DNA of 64,000 bases from Legionella waltersii (GCF_001468085.1 NZ_LNZB01000015.1:275689-339688), one strand, 5' to 3'; counted from the first letter of the stretch, positions 43,236 to 53,189 are shown. Numbers and translations: made by a program. Notes: a model not told the origin generated them from the sequence alone.

Positions 43236-46200
43236 ATCTTCAGTATTATCAGTAGGCTGATTGAATGGCCTAAGCTCACCCTGCATAACTTTTTCATTTA
43301 GAACAAAGGAGTAGTGTCCAAGTACATTAATATGTCCATATTGCAGCGGCGAAAGCCTGGCTTCATCTTCCTCTCTTATTAATACGGACTTCTCCTCTAA
43401 ATAATTCCGTGCTGCATCCATGTAAAGAGTATTCCAGAGAACAACTGCATTAGTCACTAAACCCAAAGAGCCTAGCTGATCTTCCTGCCCCTCGCGATAT
43501 CGTTTGCGAATTTCTCCGCGCTGGCCATGACATATGATTCTGGCAACATTATGTCTGCCTTCACCTCTGTTCAACTGAGTCAGTATTCGTCGACGATAAT
43601 CTTCATCATCGATATAATTTAGCAGATACAAGGTCTTATTAATGTGGCCAATCTCTATAATTGCTTTTGCCAGGCTGGATGGCTTATCGCTTTTTAACAG
43701 TGAGCGAATAAGTTCCGATGCCTGTACAGTGCCAAGTTTAAGAGATCCAGCTATTCTCATCATATCATCCCAGTTTTGCTCAATACGCTGTGTATTGGCG
43801 CAACCGCGAGCAAGATCGTTGAGCACACCATAGTCTGCTTCTTTATCAATGCGCCAGAAAACAGCTGCACCAGCGTCTGCTAAACGAGGAGAAAATTGAT
43901 ATCCAAGTAGCCAGAATAATCCAAAAATTATATCACTGGCACCCGCCGTATCCGTCATGATTTCAGTTGGATTTAACCCTGTTTGTTGTTCCAGCAACCC
44001 TTCTAAAATAAAAATAGAGTCTCTTAAGGTTCCAGGAACCACAATACCATGGAAGCCTGAAAACTGATCCGAAATAAAATTATACCAGGTGATTCCTTTA
44101 CTGGAACCAAAATATTTTCGATTTGGACCTGCGTTAACAGTACGAACAGAGGTAACAAAACGCATACCATCTGCAGAGGCAACGTCACCTCCACCCCATT
44201 TTTTTGCCAGCGGGATGGTGGACTGATAATCAACTAATCTTGCATTAGCTCGGGCCAATGTTTCGGCACGAATATAATTTTGTTTCACCCAGCTTAGACG
44301 ATGACGAGTTAGTGCTGGAATATGATGTTTTATTAATGGTTCAAGTCCAATATTACAAGATTCGGCTAGAAGTACAGCACAAAGACTAATGTGAAGATTA
44401 TCTGCACGGGCAGTTGATTCACTTACATGAGTAAACTCATCAAGAAAACCCGTGCGAGCATGGATTTCAAGTATTAATTCAGTGAGATCAACTTGTGGTA
44501 ATAGTTTGGCAATTTGCTCACTAAGTAGTGTAAGCGTTGGTGGAACTTCAAGTTTATCAAGATTCGTAATTGTTAACGTGGGATGCTTACCGGAATTATC
44601 GATTCTGATGGCATTATTATTATCAAAATTAGCGGCAACTTTTTTATATGTGGCATCCAAACGATTTGTCATAGCAGTTATTGCACCATGAGGAGTCAAA
44701 GGATGTCCTAATAAACGGCAGATCTGTATCTTGTTGTTCTGCCAATCGAGGCCCTGGAGTAGTTTTGATCGTGTATCACCCCAACGATCACTATTTTCAA
44801 CATAAATATCCCTTCTCTTCAAGCCGTCTTGTAATTTATCCAGGAAACATAAAGTGTACCCTTGTTTTGATACATTACCTTCTTTATTAAAGACCAAACG
44901 CTTCCATGGTTGTGATATAATATCAAGCGGTGGATTTTTAAGGATTTTTTTACGTGATAAATTGGTACGCACTAGGTATTCCAATGCTTCAAGCGTATTT
45001 TTACCTGCTGGTGCTGCCTTAAAAATTATATTCCTGAGCGCTCTAGGTAAAAATCTACATACTCGTCCATATTGTTCTACTATTTCCTCATGAAATTTAT
45101 CATCAATTGGTCGAGCTAAATTGTTTACCGCTTCAATAGACTCCAGCAGTTTTTCCTTAGAAATTAAAGCATAAATTGTCTCACGTAACTTGATATTTTT
45201 TGTTTCTTCATTTAAAACCTGTTCGCATGCTTTTGCTAAAGATAATGCTGCCTTATCTAAATCTTTTAATGTACGCAATCGCTTTTTTTGCCCAATCTTT
45301 TTCGCATCATTTGAAATACCTGTAGTAAGCAAATCAAGCAAATCCAATGCATCATCAAGAGCGATTATTTCAAAAGTTCTAACAAAAGCAACCAGTATAG
45401 CTATTCGTCTGTCATCAGGCATACGTTCTATTTTTTTCGCAGAGATTATCCCTGCATAACGCGCCAGATTTTTTAATCGTACAGGAGGTATGTTAGAAAA
45501 ATCAGAGCTGCTAAATCCAAATTCCTGCAATTCAATATAACGTTTCATGGCCTCATTAAATGCAGGAGCGCTAATTGCCACAGGGCCTTTTCGATAATAA
45601 TCAAAACGCGATACACGCTCTCCTTTTGGTATATCCAAAAGAGTTGCCAATTCTATTTTTTGCTCAGGTGTTGGTAAAGCTGATAGTCGTTTCCACAAAC
45701 GTTTGGCTGCTCTTTCTCGAATTTGAGAAATTAATCTGGATAGCGTTGATTCTCCAGGTAGAATTATTTTGTTTTGAATTAACCAAGTGGTAGCAAAATC
45801 AAACAGTAAGCTTGGTCTTTCATTGCTTATCCATGATTTGGCGTAAAGCAATCTACTTAGTCGAAATCCCCAAGGTACTTCATTAAAATCACGGTATCCA
45901 TAATACCTACGGATAAGGGCGGTATGTTCGCGTATGGTAGTTTCACGTTTGCCATAATCATTTAATAGAGCAATATCGGTGATGGATAATTGCCCGGCAA
46001 CAAAAAATTGAGCATTAAGTGGTACAAGGGATAAATCGGTAAGAAACGCTCCTAAAAATCGGACGGATGTTAATTGTAACGCAGAACCAAGCCTGTTTTG
46101 ATCGCCACGTCTTCCAGCAATAAATGCTAAGTCTGTTTTGTCCAAATGGAAATAACGTGCCAACTGAAACTCATCTGGCTCCTCAACATATTGCCCATAA

Positions 46201-46238
46201 TGTGCTTTTTGTTCATCGGTTAAAAAATCTACAGCCAT
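43230..46238 (-). CDS. tnpA: Tn3-family transposase
   Basis: 1,002 residues, normal for this family. The catalytic DDE positions are recognisable: SADGMRF, TDTAGASD and LNRGEGRH. The N-terminal part (YFHLDKTDLAFIAGRRGDQN) is the end-binding region. TnpA catalyses replicative transposition, forming cointegrates that TnpR resolves. The frame is intact; the stop codon lies inside the left terminal repeat. Confidence 0.95.
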   Translation of the reverse strand: MAVDFLTDEQKAHYGQYVEEPDEFQLARYFHLDKTDLAFIAGRRGDQNRLGSALQLTSVRFLGAFLTDLSLVPLNAQFFVAGQLSITDIALLNDYGKRETTIREHTALIRRYYGYRDFNEVPWGFRLSRLLYAKSWISNERPSLLFDFATTWLIQNKIILPGESTLSRLISQIRERAAKRLWKRLSALPTPEQKIELATLLDIPKGERVSRFDYYRKGPVAISAPAFNEAMKRYIELQEFGFSSSDFSNIPPVRLKNLARYAGIISAKKIERMPDDRRIAILVAFVRTFEIIALDDALDLLDLLTTGISNDAKKIGQKKRLRTLKDLDKAALSLAKACEQVLNEETKNIKLRETIYALISKEKLLESIEAVNNLARPIDDKFHEEIVEQYGRVCRFLPRALRNIIFKAAPAGKNTLEALEYLVRTNLSRKKILKNPPLDIISQPWKRLVFNKEGNVSKQGYTLCFLDKLQDGLKRRDIYVENSDRWGDTRSKLLQGLDWQNNKIQICRLLGHPLTPHGAITAMTNRLDATYKKVAANFDNNNAIRIDNSGKHPTLTITNLDKLEVPPTLTLLSEQIAKLLPQVDLTELILEIHARTGFLDEFTHVSESTARADNLHISLCAVLLAESCNIGLEPLIKHHIPALTRHRLSWVKQNYIRAETLARANARLVDYQSTIPLAKKWGGGDVASADGMRFVTSVRTVNAGPNRKYFGSSKGITWYNFISDQFSGFHGIVVPGTLRDSIFILEGLLEQQTGLNPTEIMTDTAGASDIIFGLFWLLGYQFSPRLADAGAAVFWRIDKEADYGVLNDLARGCANTQRIEQNWDDMMRIAGSLKLGTVQASELIRSLLKSDKPSSLAKAIIEIGHINKTLYLLNYIDDEDYRRRILTQLNRGEGRHNVARIICHGQRGEIRKRYREGQEDQLGSLGLVTNAVVLWNTLYMDAARNYLEEKSVLIREEDEARLSPLQYGHINVLGHYSFVLNEKVMQGELRPFNQPTDNTEDP

Positions 46239-46464
46239 AAACTTAGCTCATAAAAACATCCTCCTGGAATAAAATTAGTGGGTTCCTAAAAATACAACCT
46301 ATAGGTAAGATAAACGTCCGTTTTTATTACCAAAAAATCTCAAACTTAAGGCAAACGGTTTTAAACGACTAATTTAGTAAAGAAACACTGGCAATTAATC
46401 AAGGCAAATAATACTCTATATCCAACAGACTTTCCTAACGATTTTATGTGAATATTAACTGACT
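46239..46464. promoter_or_regulatory. Divergent tnpA-tnpR region, presumed res site
   Basis: The 226-bp gap between the divergent transposase and resolvase genes is where Tn3-family elements carry promoters and the three-subsite res region. AAACGTCCGTTT and CAAACGGTTTTAAACG are possible resolvase-arm sequences. Subsites were not defined rigorously. Confidence 0.55.
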
Positions 46465-47049
46465 ATGAAAATTGGCTATGCACGTGTATCAACCTTAGAG
46501 CAAAATTTAGACTTGCAAATTGACGCTCTTGAAAAAGCTGGCTGTAAAAAAATTATCACAGATGAAATCAGCGGATCTGTGGCTGAGAGACCAGGCCTTA
46601 CTCGATTAAAGGAAGATTTAAGGGAAGGGGATACTGTTGTAGTTTGGCGATTGGATAGATTAGGTCGCTCATTGAAACATCTGATAGCATTGGTTAATGA
46701 GTTTGAACTTTTAAAAGTTGGCTTTGAAAGTTTGCAGGAATCGATTAATACAACCACCTCTACTGGCCAGTTGATATTTCATATGTTTGGGGCATTAGCA
46801 GAATTTGAACGAAACTTAATACGTGAAAGAACAAAAGCAGGATTGGCTTCTGCAAGAGCCCGCGGTCGTCAAGGTGGTCGTCCAAAACAATTAAATAGTA
46901 ACAAACGACAATTAGTGATTAAACTCTACAAAGAACGCGAGCATACTGTTCAGGAGATATGCAGGGTGATGGGAATTTCCAAGCCAACACTATATCAATA
47001 TTTACGTGAAGCTGAGAAAGCTATTGCTTCTGATGCAATGAGTGTTTAG
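46465..47049 (+). CDS. tnpR: Serine resolvase
   Basis: 194 residues. The catalytic Ser is S9 in YARVST; further family motifs are VVVWRLDRLGRS and EFERNLIRERTKAGLASARA. A C-terminal helix-turn-helix (TVQEICRVMGISKPTLYQYL) binds res. It resolves cointegrates and usually represses tnpA and tnpR. Start ATG 46465. Confidence 0.93.
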   Translation: MKIGYARVSTLEQNLDLQIDALEKAGCKKIITDEISGSVAERPGLTRLKEDLREGDTVVVWRLDRLGRSLKHLIALVNEFELLKVGFESLQESINTTTSTGQLIFHMFGALAEFERNLIRERTKAGLASARARGRQGGRPKQLNSNKRQLVIKLYKEREHTVQEICRVMGISKPTLYQYLREAEKAIASDAMSV

Positions 47050-47084
47050 GTATAACGGGTTAAATTTGAAGAAGGTAATTATAG

Positions 47085-47474
47085 ATGAAATTTGGGTACA
47101 CTATTATTTATGTTGCAGATGTAAAAGCTTCGTTGTCTTTTTTCGAAAAGGCATTTGGTTTAAAAACTCGTTTTATTCATGAATCTGGTTATGGTGAACT
47201 AGAAACAGGTGAAACCACCCTGGCTTTCGCTTCTCACGATTTAGGATCGAGTAATCTTTCTAGTGGCTACATAGCTGGGGATAAATCTATTAAACCACTT
47301 GGGGTGGAAATTGCCTTAATTACTGACTCGGTTCTTGAGGCACATGCTCATGCTGTAGCCATAGGTGCAACGTCTCTCCTGGAACCCATAGAAAAACCTT
47401 GGGGACAAACAGTATCTTATATCCGTTGCCCAGATGGCACTTTAGTTGAACTATGCTCACCCTTATTAGCCTAG
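47085..47474 (+). CDS. VOC-fold (glyoxalase/bleomycin-resistance-like) protein, transposon cargo
   Basis: 129 residues with two beta-alpha-beta-beta-beta halves (FGYTIIYVADVKASLSFFEK and IALITDSVLEAHAHAV, ending RCPDGTLVELCSPL). The superfamily includes glyoxalase I, dioxygenases and drug-binding resistance proteins; the substrate cannot be told here. It follows tnpR by 35 bp and precedes the TfoX-N gene by 9 bp, so the three are probably co-transcribed. Confidence 0.8.
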   Translation: MKFGYTIIYVADVKASLSFFEKAFGLKTRFIHESGYGELETGETTLAFASHDLGSSNLSSGYIAGDKSIKPLGVEIALITDSVLEAHAHAVAIGATSLLEPIEKPWGQTVSYIRCPDGTLVELCSPLLA

Positions 47475-47483
47475 GAATTTTTA

Positions 47484-47855
47484 ATGTCTTCTAAACAAAG
47501 CACTATTGATTTCATTCTTGAGCAAATTACAAATGCAGGAACAGTTTATGCAAAAAAAATGTTTGGGGAATATGCCATTTACTGTGACGACAAAGTAGTA
47601 GCTTTAGTCTGTGATGATCAACTGTTTGTAAAACCAACCACGGCAGGAAAGGCTTTTATTACTAATTATATTGAGGGGAATCCATACGTTGGTGCAAAAC
47701 CTTATTTATTAATTTCGGGAGAAATGTGGGATGAGAGTGAGTGGCTAACGGAACTCATTCAAATTACTGCATCAGAATTACCATTGACAAAAAAGAAGTC
47801 TCCTAGCCAGAAGCGTATAAAACATAATACGCTTTCCAAAGGAAATCTTCCTTAG
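47484..47855 (+). CDS. TfoX/Sxy N-terminal-domain protein, transposon cargo
   Basis: 123 residues. KKMFGEYAIYCDDKVVALVC and DDQLFVKPTTAGKAF are the TfoX-N signature. Full TfoX/Sxy proteins activate competence genes with CRP; this small version lacks the C-terminal domain, and its role is unknown. The C-terminus is basic (KKKSPSQKRIKHNTLSKG). The last two codons and stop lie in the right terminal repeat of the transposon. Confidence 0.83.
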   Translation: MSSKQSTIDFILEQITNAGTVYAKKMFGEYAIYCDDKVVALVCDDQLFVKPTTAGKAFITNYIEGNPYVGAKPYLLISGEMWDESEWLTELIQITASELPLTKKKSPSQKRIKHNTLSKGNLP

Positions 47856-47888
47856 CGTACGTTTTCGTACCATTGGACTTCAAACCCC
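47850..47888 (-). repeat. Right terminal inverted repeat of the Tn3-family transposon
   Basis: Perfect inverse of the repeat at 43197-43235, ending ...CTTCAAACCCC. It contains the stop codon of the TfoX-N gene. The sequence after it (AGATAATGCAC) belongs to an RND adaptor gene. Confidence 0.95.
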
Positions 47889-48627
47889 AGATAATGCACA
47901 ACTGGCAGTAACTTTCGCTGATAAGGAATTAAAACGAATATCAGCGCTTCGCAAACAATTTTTAGCAACTAATGCTGAGGTTCAGGCTGCGAGTCAAAAT
48001 TTGGAAAAGGCCAAAATAGAATTACTTAATCTGCAAAATCAACAACAAAATCAAAATGGAACTGTTTTACGTTCGGAGGTTGAGGGGACAGTGATCGCAG
48101 TGAATGTCAGTGCTGGACAAATTATTGCGGCCAATTCGGTGTTGTTGAATTTTTCTAATGGTGAGAACCGGCAAATAAGACTTGGCGTTGAAAATGAGGA
48201 CATTACAAAGCTCAAAGTGGGAGCACAAGTAATTATCACGGCCTTAGATAATGACACCTCAAAACATCTAAGTACCATTAGTAATATTACAGGGCAAATA
48301 GATGCGTCTACCGGTTTAATTGATGTTATTGTCAATGTAACCAACGCTCCTGATTTGATTCCTGGTAGTATGGTTAAGGGCGAGATTCTGACCAAGCCTA
48401 AAACCCGGGTTATTTCAGTTCCTCGGAGCGCAGTACTCTATCAACAAAAAAAACCTTATCTCTTTGTTATTAAGAAGGGAAAAGCACTCTTGCGCTGGGT
48501 TGTTGTGGGTGAAGATAATGGACAAATGGTCAGCGTCATCAATGGGCTCAAAGCAGGTGAGCGCGTGGTGACGGTGGGTAATTATGAATTGACTGATGGC
48601 TTAAACGTATTGGAACAAAAGCCATGA
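47889..48627 (+). pseudogene. RND adaptor (HlyD family), 5' end removed by the transposon
   Basis: The frame runs from the transposon edge with a coiled-coil (DNAQLAVTFADKELKRISAL). The second half of the lipoyl domain (VEGTVIAVNVSAGQIIAANS) and the beta-barrel and C-terminal domains (GSMVKGEIL, VVVGEDNGQMVSVINGLKAG) follow. The N-terminal membrane anchor and first lipoyl half are missing. Initiation from TTG 48001 is possible but would give a non-functional fragment. Its end overlaps the RND pump start by 4 bp, so the two were one operon. Confidence 0.85.
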
Positions 48628-51600
48628 CAGCACTTTGGCTCCAACGACATCGCATCTCTTTATTGTTTCTTCTTGCATTGTTTGCGCTGGTTGGACTTTA
48701 TTCAGCATTGAAATTACCGGTAGCTCTATTTCCCAATATTTCATTTCCTCGTATTGCAGTGAACGTTAACGCAGGTGATAGGCCAGTTGATAAAATGATT
48801 ATTGAGGTGACTCGTCCTTTAGAGCAAGCCATAAGAGCAGAGCAGGGCGTTCTTAATATCCGATCTATCAGCAGTCGAGGTTCTGCGGAACTCTCCATTA
48901 ATTTTGCTTGGGGCACTGATATGGTAACAGCCCTGTTACAAATACAGTCTGCACTTAATAAAGTGATGCCCATCATGCCTGCAGGAACAACCTTTGAGGC
49001 ACGGCGGATGGATCCGACGGTATTTCCGATGCTGGGTTTGGCACTAACTTCAAATCAATACACTTTAGTCGCACTTAAGGATTTTGCAGATTTTAAATTA
49101 ATTCCCTTGTTATCCGGTATATCGGGGATTGCCACTATAGAATCCTTAGGAGGAGAAAAAGCAGAGTTTCAGGTGTTAGTTGATCCTGCAAAATTACGTG
49201 AAAAAAACATTACCTTTGATGAAGTGATTAAAGCTCTTGCGGCAAATAACGTAGTGACTGCAGTGGGGCGTATCGAAGATTTTTATCGGCTTTATTTGGT
49301 TTTATCAGATACCCGATTGCATCAACTGGAAGACATTAATCAAAGTGTGTTACGCAGTGGCCCTAATGGCGTTCTTTTACTCGATGATGTGGCTCAGGTT
49401 ATTGAAAGTACTACTCCTCAGTGGACACGGGTCACAGCCAATGGGCATGACGCGGTTTTGGTCAATATCATGCAACAATTAGGGGCAAATACAGTTTCCA
49501 TTGTCAATGAAGTAAAGACCAAACTATTGGCTTATCATCATCAAATCCCTAAAAGCGTAGAGATAAAAACCTATTACGACCAGGCTGAACTGGTAGTTGC
49601 ATCTGCTGTCGGAGTTCGTGATTCGATTATCATTGGTGCGCTGTTAGCAGCATTGATTCTTTATTTATTTTTGCGCAATGTACGCATGACCTTAATTGTG
49701 GCCTTAATTTTACCCTGTGTTTTGGCAACCACCTGTGTATTACTCCATGTGTTTCGAATGAGTTTTAATATTATGACCTTAGGGGGAATGGCTGCGGCTG
49801 TAGGACTCATTATTGATGATGGGGTGGTTCTTCTAGAGCACATTATGCGTCGTTTGAGTGAAGGTTTTAAAAATGAGCCAACGTCTAATCCTGTATTAGT
49901 GGCTTCCATACAAATGTTAAAACCACTAGTTGGTTCAAGCCTTGGCACTATTGTTATTTTTTTACCTTTAGCTTTTATAGGTGGGGTGACCGGTGGTTTT
50001 TTTAAGGCTCTGGCTTTAACTATGGCCTGTGCACTCACCCTATCCTTCTTTTATGTGTTTTTAGTAGTTCCTTTATTGGGCGAGAAATTATTAAAACCTG
50101 TTGATGCACAGCATTTAGAACAAGTTGGCCCCTATTTAAGTCGGTTACATCAATCATACAGGCAGTTAATGCGTCGCCTATTAAAATCTACGTATTATTT
50201 ACCTACAGTGATTATCGGGTTAATCATTATGGGGTATCTTGCCTATACTCAAGTGGGTACAGGGTTTATGCCGCGCATGGATGAAGGGGGTTTTATTCTT
50301 GATTATATTGCGCCACCAGGAACATCGCTCACCGAAACAGATAGATTATTAAGAAAAGTTGAATCACTCATTACGGATATTCCTGAGGTAGATAGTTATT
50401 CACGCAGAACAGGATTGCAATTAGGCGGCGGTATTAGTGAGGCGAATATAGGGGATTTTTTTATTCATTTAAAACCTCAACCCCGACGTGATATTGAGGA
50501 GATTATGGGAGAATTGCGTACTAAAATTCAATTAACTATACCTGGACTTGAAATTGAAACTGCACAATTGATGGAGGATATGATTGGGGATCTAACGGCA
50601 GTTCCCCAACCCATTGAGATCAAATTATTTGGTGAAAATCAAAATAAATTAAGAAAGGTTGCCAAAACTATTGCAAAACAGCTTGGTACAGTTCCAGGTG
50701 TGGTGGAAGTTAAAAATGGAATAGTTATTTCTGGTGATGCGGTGACCATTAAAGTCGATAGGGTTAAAGCGGCTTTATTGGGTCTTGATTCAGACACCAT
50801 TACCCGGCAAATTCAAACTATACTCATGGGGAATGTGGTCAGCCAAATTCAATCGGGGGAAAAAGTAATTGGAATTCGTGTCTGGACGGCTACTGATTTA
50901 CATGAACGCATTCAGCAATTAAAACAATTGTCTTTACGAAATACTGCAGGTCATTCTATTGCATTAAGCAGAGTAGCAACTATTAATATCGATGAGGGAC
51001 AAGCCCAAGTCATGCGTGAAAATCAAAAAAATATGGTTGCGGTTAAAGCACGAATTGAAGGTCGGGATATGGGCTCAACAATGAAGGATGTTAACACAAT
51101 GATGGAAGAATTAGACTTGCCTCCTGGAGTTTATTTTGAATACGGTGGCTTGTATCAAGAACAACAAAAATCGTTTATTGATTTAATGATGGTGTTTATC
51201 GGTGCTCTATTATTGGTGATACTCTTGTTATTGTTTTTATATGAAAACGTACGGATTGTACTGAGCATCCTGATTACCACGTTATTGTCCCTGCCTGGCA
51301 TCTTTCTTGGCTTATGGATAACTAACACGGAGCTGAATATTTCTGCCATGATGGGCATGACGATGATTATTGGTATGGTCACTGAAATTGCCGTATTTTA
51401 TTTTGCAGAACTCACTTCTTATTCCAGACATGGAAAAAAAGAACTCATTGCTTCTGGAGTCATGCGAATGCGCCCAATATTAATGACTACCATTATCGCC
51501 ATTCTTTCCTTAATGCCGTTAGCGATTGGCATTGGAACAGGATCAACAATGCAAAAGCCTTTGGCGATTGCTATTATTTCAGGACTTTTATTTGCCATCC

Positions 51601-51701
51601 CTTTAGTTTTGTTGGTGATGCCACTTTTATATTATCGATTAACTCCACAAAAGAGACAGTTAGAAACTCCCAGAATTATTAATACCACTGAGCGGGATTA
51701 A
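48624..51701 (+). CDS. RND-family efflux pump, inner-membrane component
   Basis: 1,025 residues with RND topology: membrane helix, large periplasmic loop, six helices, second loop, five helices. It opens with LPVALFPNISFPRIAVNV, has the TM4 proton-relay segment AAAVGLIIDDGVVLLEH (DD instead of the metal-type DFGxxxDG), and GTGFMPRMDEGGFILDY. It lies between the HAE and HME types; the substrate is unknown. The coding frame is intact, but the adaptor just upstream is truncated and the native promoter is lost, so expression is doubtful. Confidence 0.88.
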   Translation: MTALWLQRHRISLLFLLALFALVGLYSALKLPVALFPNISFPRIAVNVNAGDRPVDKMIIEVTRPLEQAIRAEQGVLNIRSISSRGSAELSINFAWGTDMVTALLQIQSALNKVMPIMPAGTTFEARRMDPTVFPMLGLALTSNQYTLVALKDFADFKLIPLLSGISGIATIESLGGEKAEFQVLVDPAKLREKNITFDEVIKALAANNVVTAVGRIEDFYRLYLVLSDTRLHQLEDINQSVLRSGPNGVLLLDDVAQVIESTTPQWTRVTANGHDAVLVNIMQQLGANTVSIVNEVKTKLLAYHHQIPKSVEIKTYYDQAELVVASAVGVRDSIIIGALLAALILYLFLRNVRMTLIVALILPCVLATTCVLLHVFRMSFNIMTLGGMAAAVGLIIDDGVVLLEHIMRRLSEGFKNEPTSNPVLVASIQMLKPLVGSSLGTIVIFLPLAFIGGVTGGFFKALALTMACALTLSFFYVFLVVPLLGEKLLKPVDAQHLEQVGPYLSRLHQSYRQLMRRLLKSTYYLPTVIIGLIIMGYLAYTQVGTGFMPRMDEGGFILDYIAPPGTSLTETDRLLRKVESLITDIPEVDSYSRRTGLQLGGGISEANIGDFFIHLKPQPRRDIEEIMGELRTKIQLTIPGLEIETAQLMEDMIGDLTAVPQPIEIKLFGENQNKLRKVAKTIAKQLGTVPGVVEVKNGIVISGDAVTIKVDRVKAALLGLDSDTITRQIQTILMGNVVSQIQSGEKVIGIRVWTATDLHERIQQLKQLSLRNTAGHSIALSRVATINIDEGQAQVMRENQKNMVAVKARIEGRDMGSTMKDVNTMMEELDLPPGVYFEYGGLYQEQQKSFIDLMMVFIGALLLVILLLLFLYENVRIVLSILITTLLSLPGIFLGLWITNTELNISAMMGMTMIIGMVTEIAVFYFAELTSYSRHGKKELIASGVMRMRPILMTTIIAILSLMPLAIGIGTGSTMQKPLAIAIISGLLFAIPLVLLVMPLLYYRLTPQKRQLETPRIINTTERD

Positions 51702-51792
51702 TTAATAGAGTGAATTATTGTTTTTATTCTCTAATAATTATTACTAATAAAAGAAAACAGAATGAGGTGGTCAAGTAAATTGACACACCCAG

Positions 51793-52671
51793 TTAAGCAA
51801 CTTTCTTAAATTCCCCCCAAACCCGTTCAAACTGATTCGGATTCATATAGCCAAGGTGCGAATGCATCCTGTGACTGTTATAAAACATAGTAATGTAGCT
51901 CAAAATATCTTGCTGCGCTTCATAACGAGTTTGGTATTGTTTCCATTGGACTTGTTCTCGTTTTACAGTTCCAAAAAAGCTCTCAGCCACAGCGTTGTCC
52001 CAACAATCACCTTTTCGACTCATACTTCCAACACATCCATAAAGACTTAAAAGATTTCTATAGTCATGACTCGCATACTGCGAGCCACGGTCAGAATGAA
52101 CAATCAGCCCGCGTTTTGGTTTTCGTTGCCAAATAGCCATTTTCAGAGCGTTACAAACCAGATCGGATGTCATCCGAGACCCCATGCTCCATCCCACTAC
52201 TTTTCTGGAAAACAAGTCAATGACAACTCCTAAATATAACCAGCCTTCTTGAGTATTAATGTAGGTGATATCTGACACATAAGCCTTATCAGGACACGTT
52301 ACAGTAAACTCACGGTTAAGCACATTTTCAAATACAGGCTTCTTGTGATTGCTGTTGGTAGTGACCTTATATTTCTTTCTATATCGAACAAAAACACCAG
52401 CCTCTTTCATGAGGCGGCGAGTCTTTTTTCTTCCAACAGGATAACCTAAGGCGTTTAAACCTCTCATGATCCGACGACTACCATAGCTATACTTACTTGA
52501 TTCCGAAATCTTTTTAGTCCATTCTAAGAGCTCATCATGCTCAGGATCCATAGGCTTTTCTTTCTTTCGTCTTTGAGAGCTGTAATAGCTATTTCGATTA
52601 ATGCCCAGGAGTTGACACATAACGTCAACCGGCCAGGTCTTCTTATGTTGGGCAATAAACGAGTACTTCAC
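51793..52671 (-). CDS. IS3-family transposase OrfB (DDE integrase domain)
   Basis: 292 residues with an HTH_21-like N-terminus and an rve catalytic core. The DDE residues are visible in VSDITYIN, IVHSDRGSQYAS and WDNAVAESFFGTVKRE. It begins with GTG overlapping the orfA stop (GTGA), so it is made by coupling or by -1 frameshifting as in other IS3 elements. Confidence 0.93.
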   Translation of the reverse strand: MKYSFIAQHKKTWPVDVMCQLLGINRNSYYSSQRRKKEKPMDPEHDELLEWTKKISESSKYSYGSRRIMRGLNALGYPVGRKKTRRLMKEAGVFVRYRKKYKVTTNSNHKKPVFENVLNREFTVTCPDKAYVSDITYINTQEGWLYLGVVIDLFSRKVVGWSMGSRMTSDLVCNALKMAIWQRKPKRGLIVHSDRGSQYASHDYRNLLSLYGCVGSMSRKGDCWDNAVAESFFGTVKREQVQWKQYQTRYEAQQDILSYITMFYNSHRMHSHLGYMNPNQFERVWGEFKKVA

Positions 52672-52955
52672 TTCGTTTCCTTGGCAAAGAAGACCGCCGC
52701 TTTTTTTAATATGTCTTTCTCCATCTTTAAGCGTTTTACTTCTTCTCTTAATTGACGGAGCTCTTCTTGTTCGGGCCGCAATTTGCCTTTCCCTCGAAAA
52801 GCGCTATCACTGTCTTCTTTAAACTCTTTTATCCAGCGACTAAGTAGTGGCTGGGAAATGCCCAAGCTTCTTGACGCCTCTGAACAACTGTAACCTTGGT
52901 CAATTACAAGACTAATAGCATCTTGTTTAAATTCTTTTGAAAATGACCTGCGCAT
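52668..52955 (-). CDS. IS3-family transposase OrfA
   Basis: 95 residues. A helix-turn-helix (YSCSEASRSLGISQPLLSRW) is followed by a leucine-zipper coil (EELRQLREEVKRLKMEKDIL). It binds the IS ends and combines with OrfB to form the active transposase. Frame intact. Confidence 0.92.
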   Translation of the reverse strand: MRRSFSKEFKQDAISLVIDQGYSCSEASRSLGISQPLLSRWIKEFKEDSDSAFRGKGKLRPEQEELRQLREEVKRLKMEKDILKKAAVFFAKETK

Positions 52956-53015
52956 CTTTTCCTCCCAGTTAAGTGACTATTATCTCTTAACTGGGTGCGT
53001 TCATCCATTAGACCA

Positions 53016-53189
53016 CTTCACTTATCTAACTCTCCAATTGCATATTTGCAATTGATTTATCACCATAACCGATTACCTCAAAATAGAAACGTTGAGCTGA
53101 ATTTGCTGAAACTATTCGTTCTGTTTATCGATATGGAAATTAAACGAGAGCGGTCAGCCGAGAAGTTTTTACTCGCTGAGATGGGTTAA
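53016..53189 (+). pseudogene. Possible 3' remnant of a gene cut by the IS
   Basis: The frame entering from the IS end is open to TAA 53187 and has a charged helical end (LFVLFIDMEIKRERSAEKFL). The beginning would lie beyond the IS. An 8-bp dyad CAATTGCA/TGCAATTG at 53035-53054 lies in its early part, which speaks for regulatory rather than coding DNA. Weak call. Confidence 0.25.

Larger units (their letters stand above)
43197..47888. mobile_element. Complete Tn3-family transposon with VOC and TfoX-N cargo
   Basis: About 4.7 kb bounded by perfect 39-bp inverted repeats. It encodes tnpA (minus), divergent tnpR (plus), then a VOC-fold gene and a TfoX-N gene. Both outermost genes end with their stop codon inside a terminal repeat. 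The 5-bp flanks are TATCT on the left and AGATA on the right, which are not a direct duplication. The flanking genes are two different truncated genes, so the element has mediated a deletion or rearrangement at this site. Confidence 0.93.
51768..53015 (-). mobile_element. Complete IS3-family insertion sequence
   Basis: About 1.25 kb bounded by imperfect inverted repeats starting TGGTC and sharing CACCCAGTTAAG at their inner part (51768 onward and up to 53015). It carries orfA and orfB on the minus strand. No clear target duplication was found next to the ends. It separates the RND pump from the 53-57-kb island. Confidence 0.88.

Noticed and set aside
44452..45793. Several open frames antisense to tnpA
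   Set aside because: They are by-products of the transposase codon usage; tnpA is intact and family-typical over the whole stretch.
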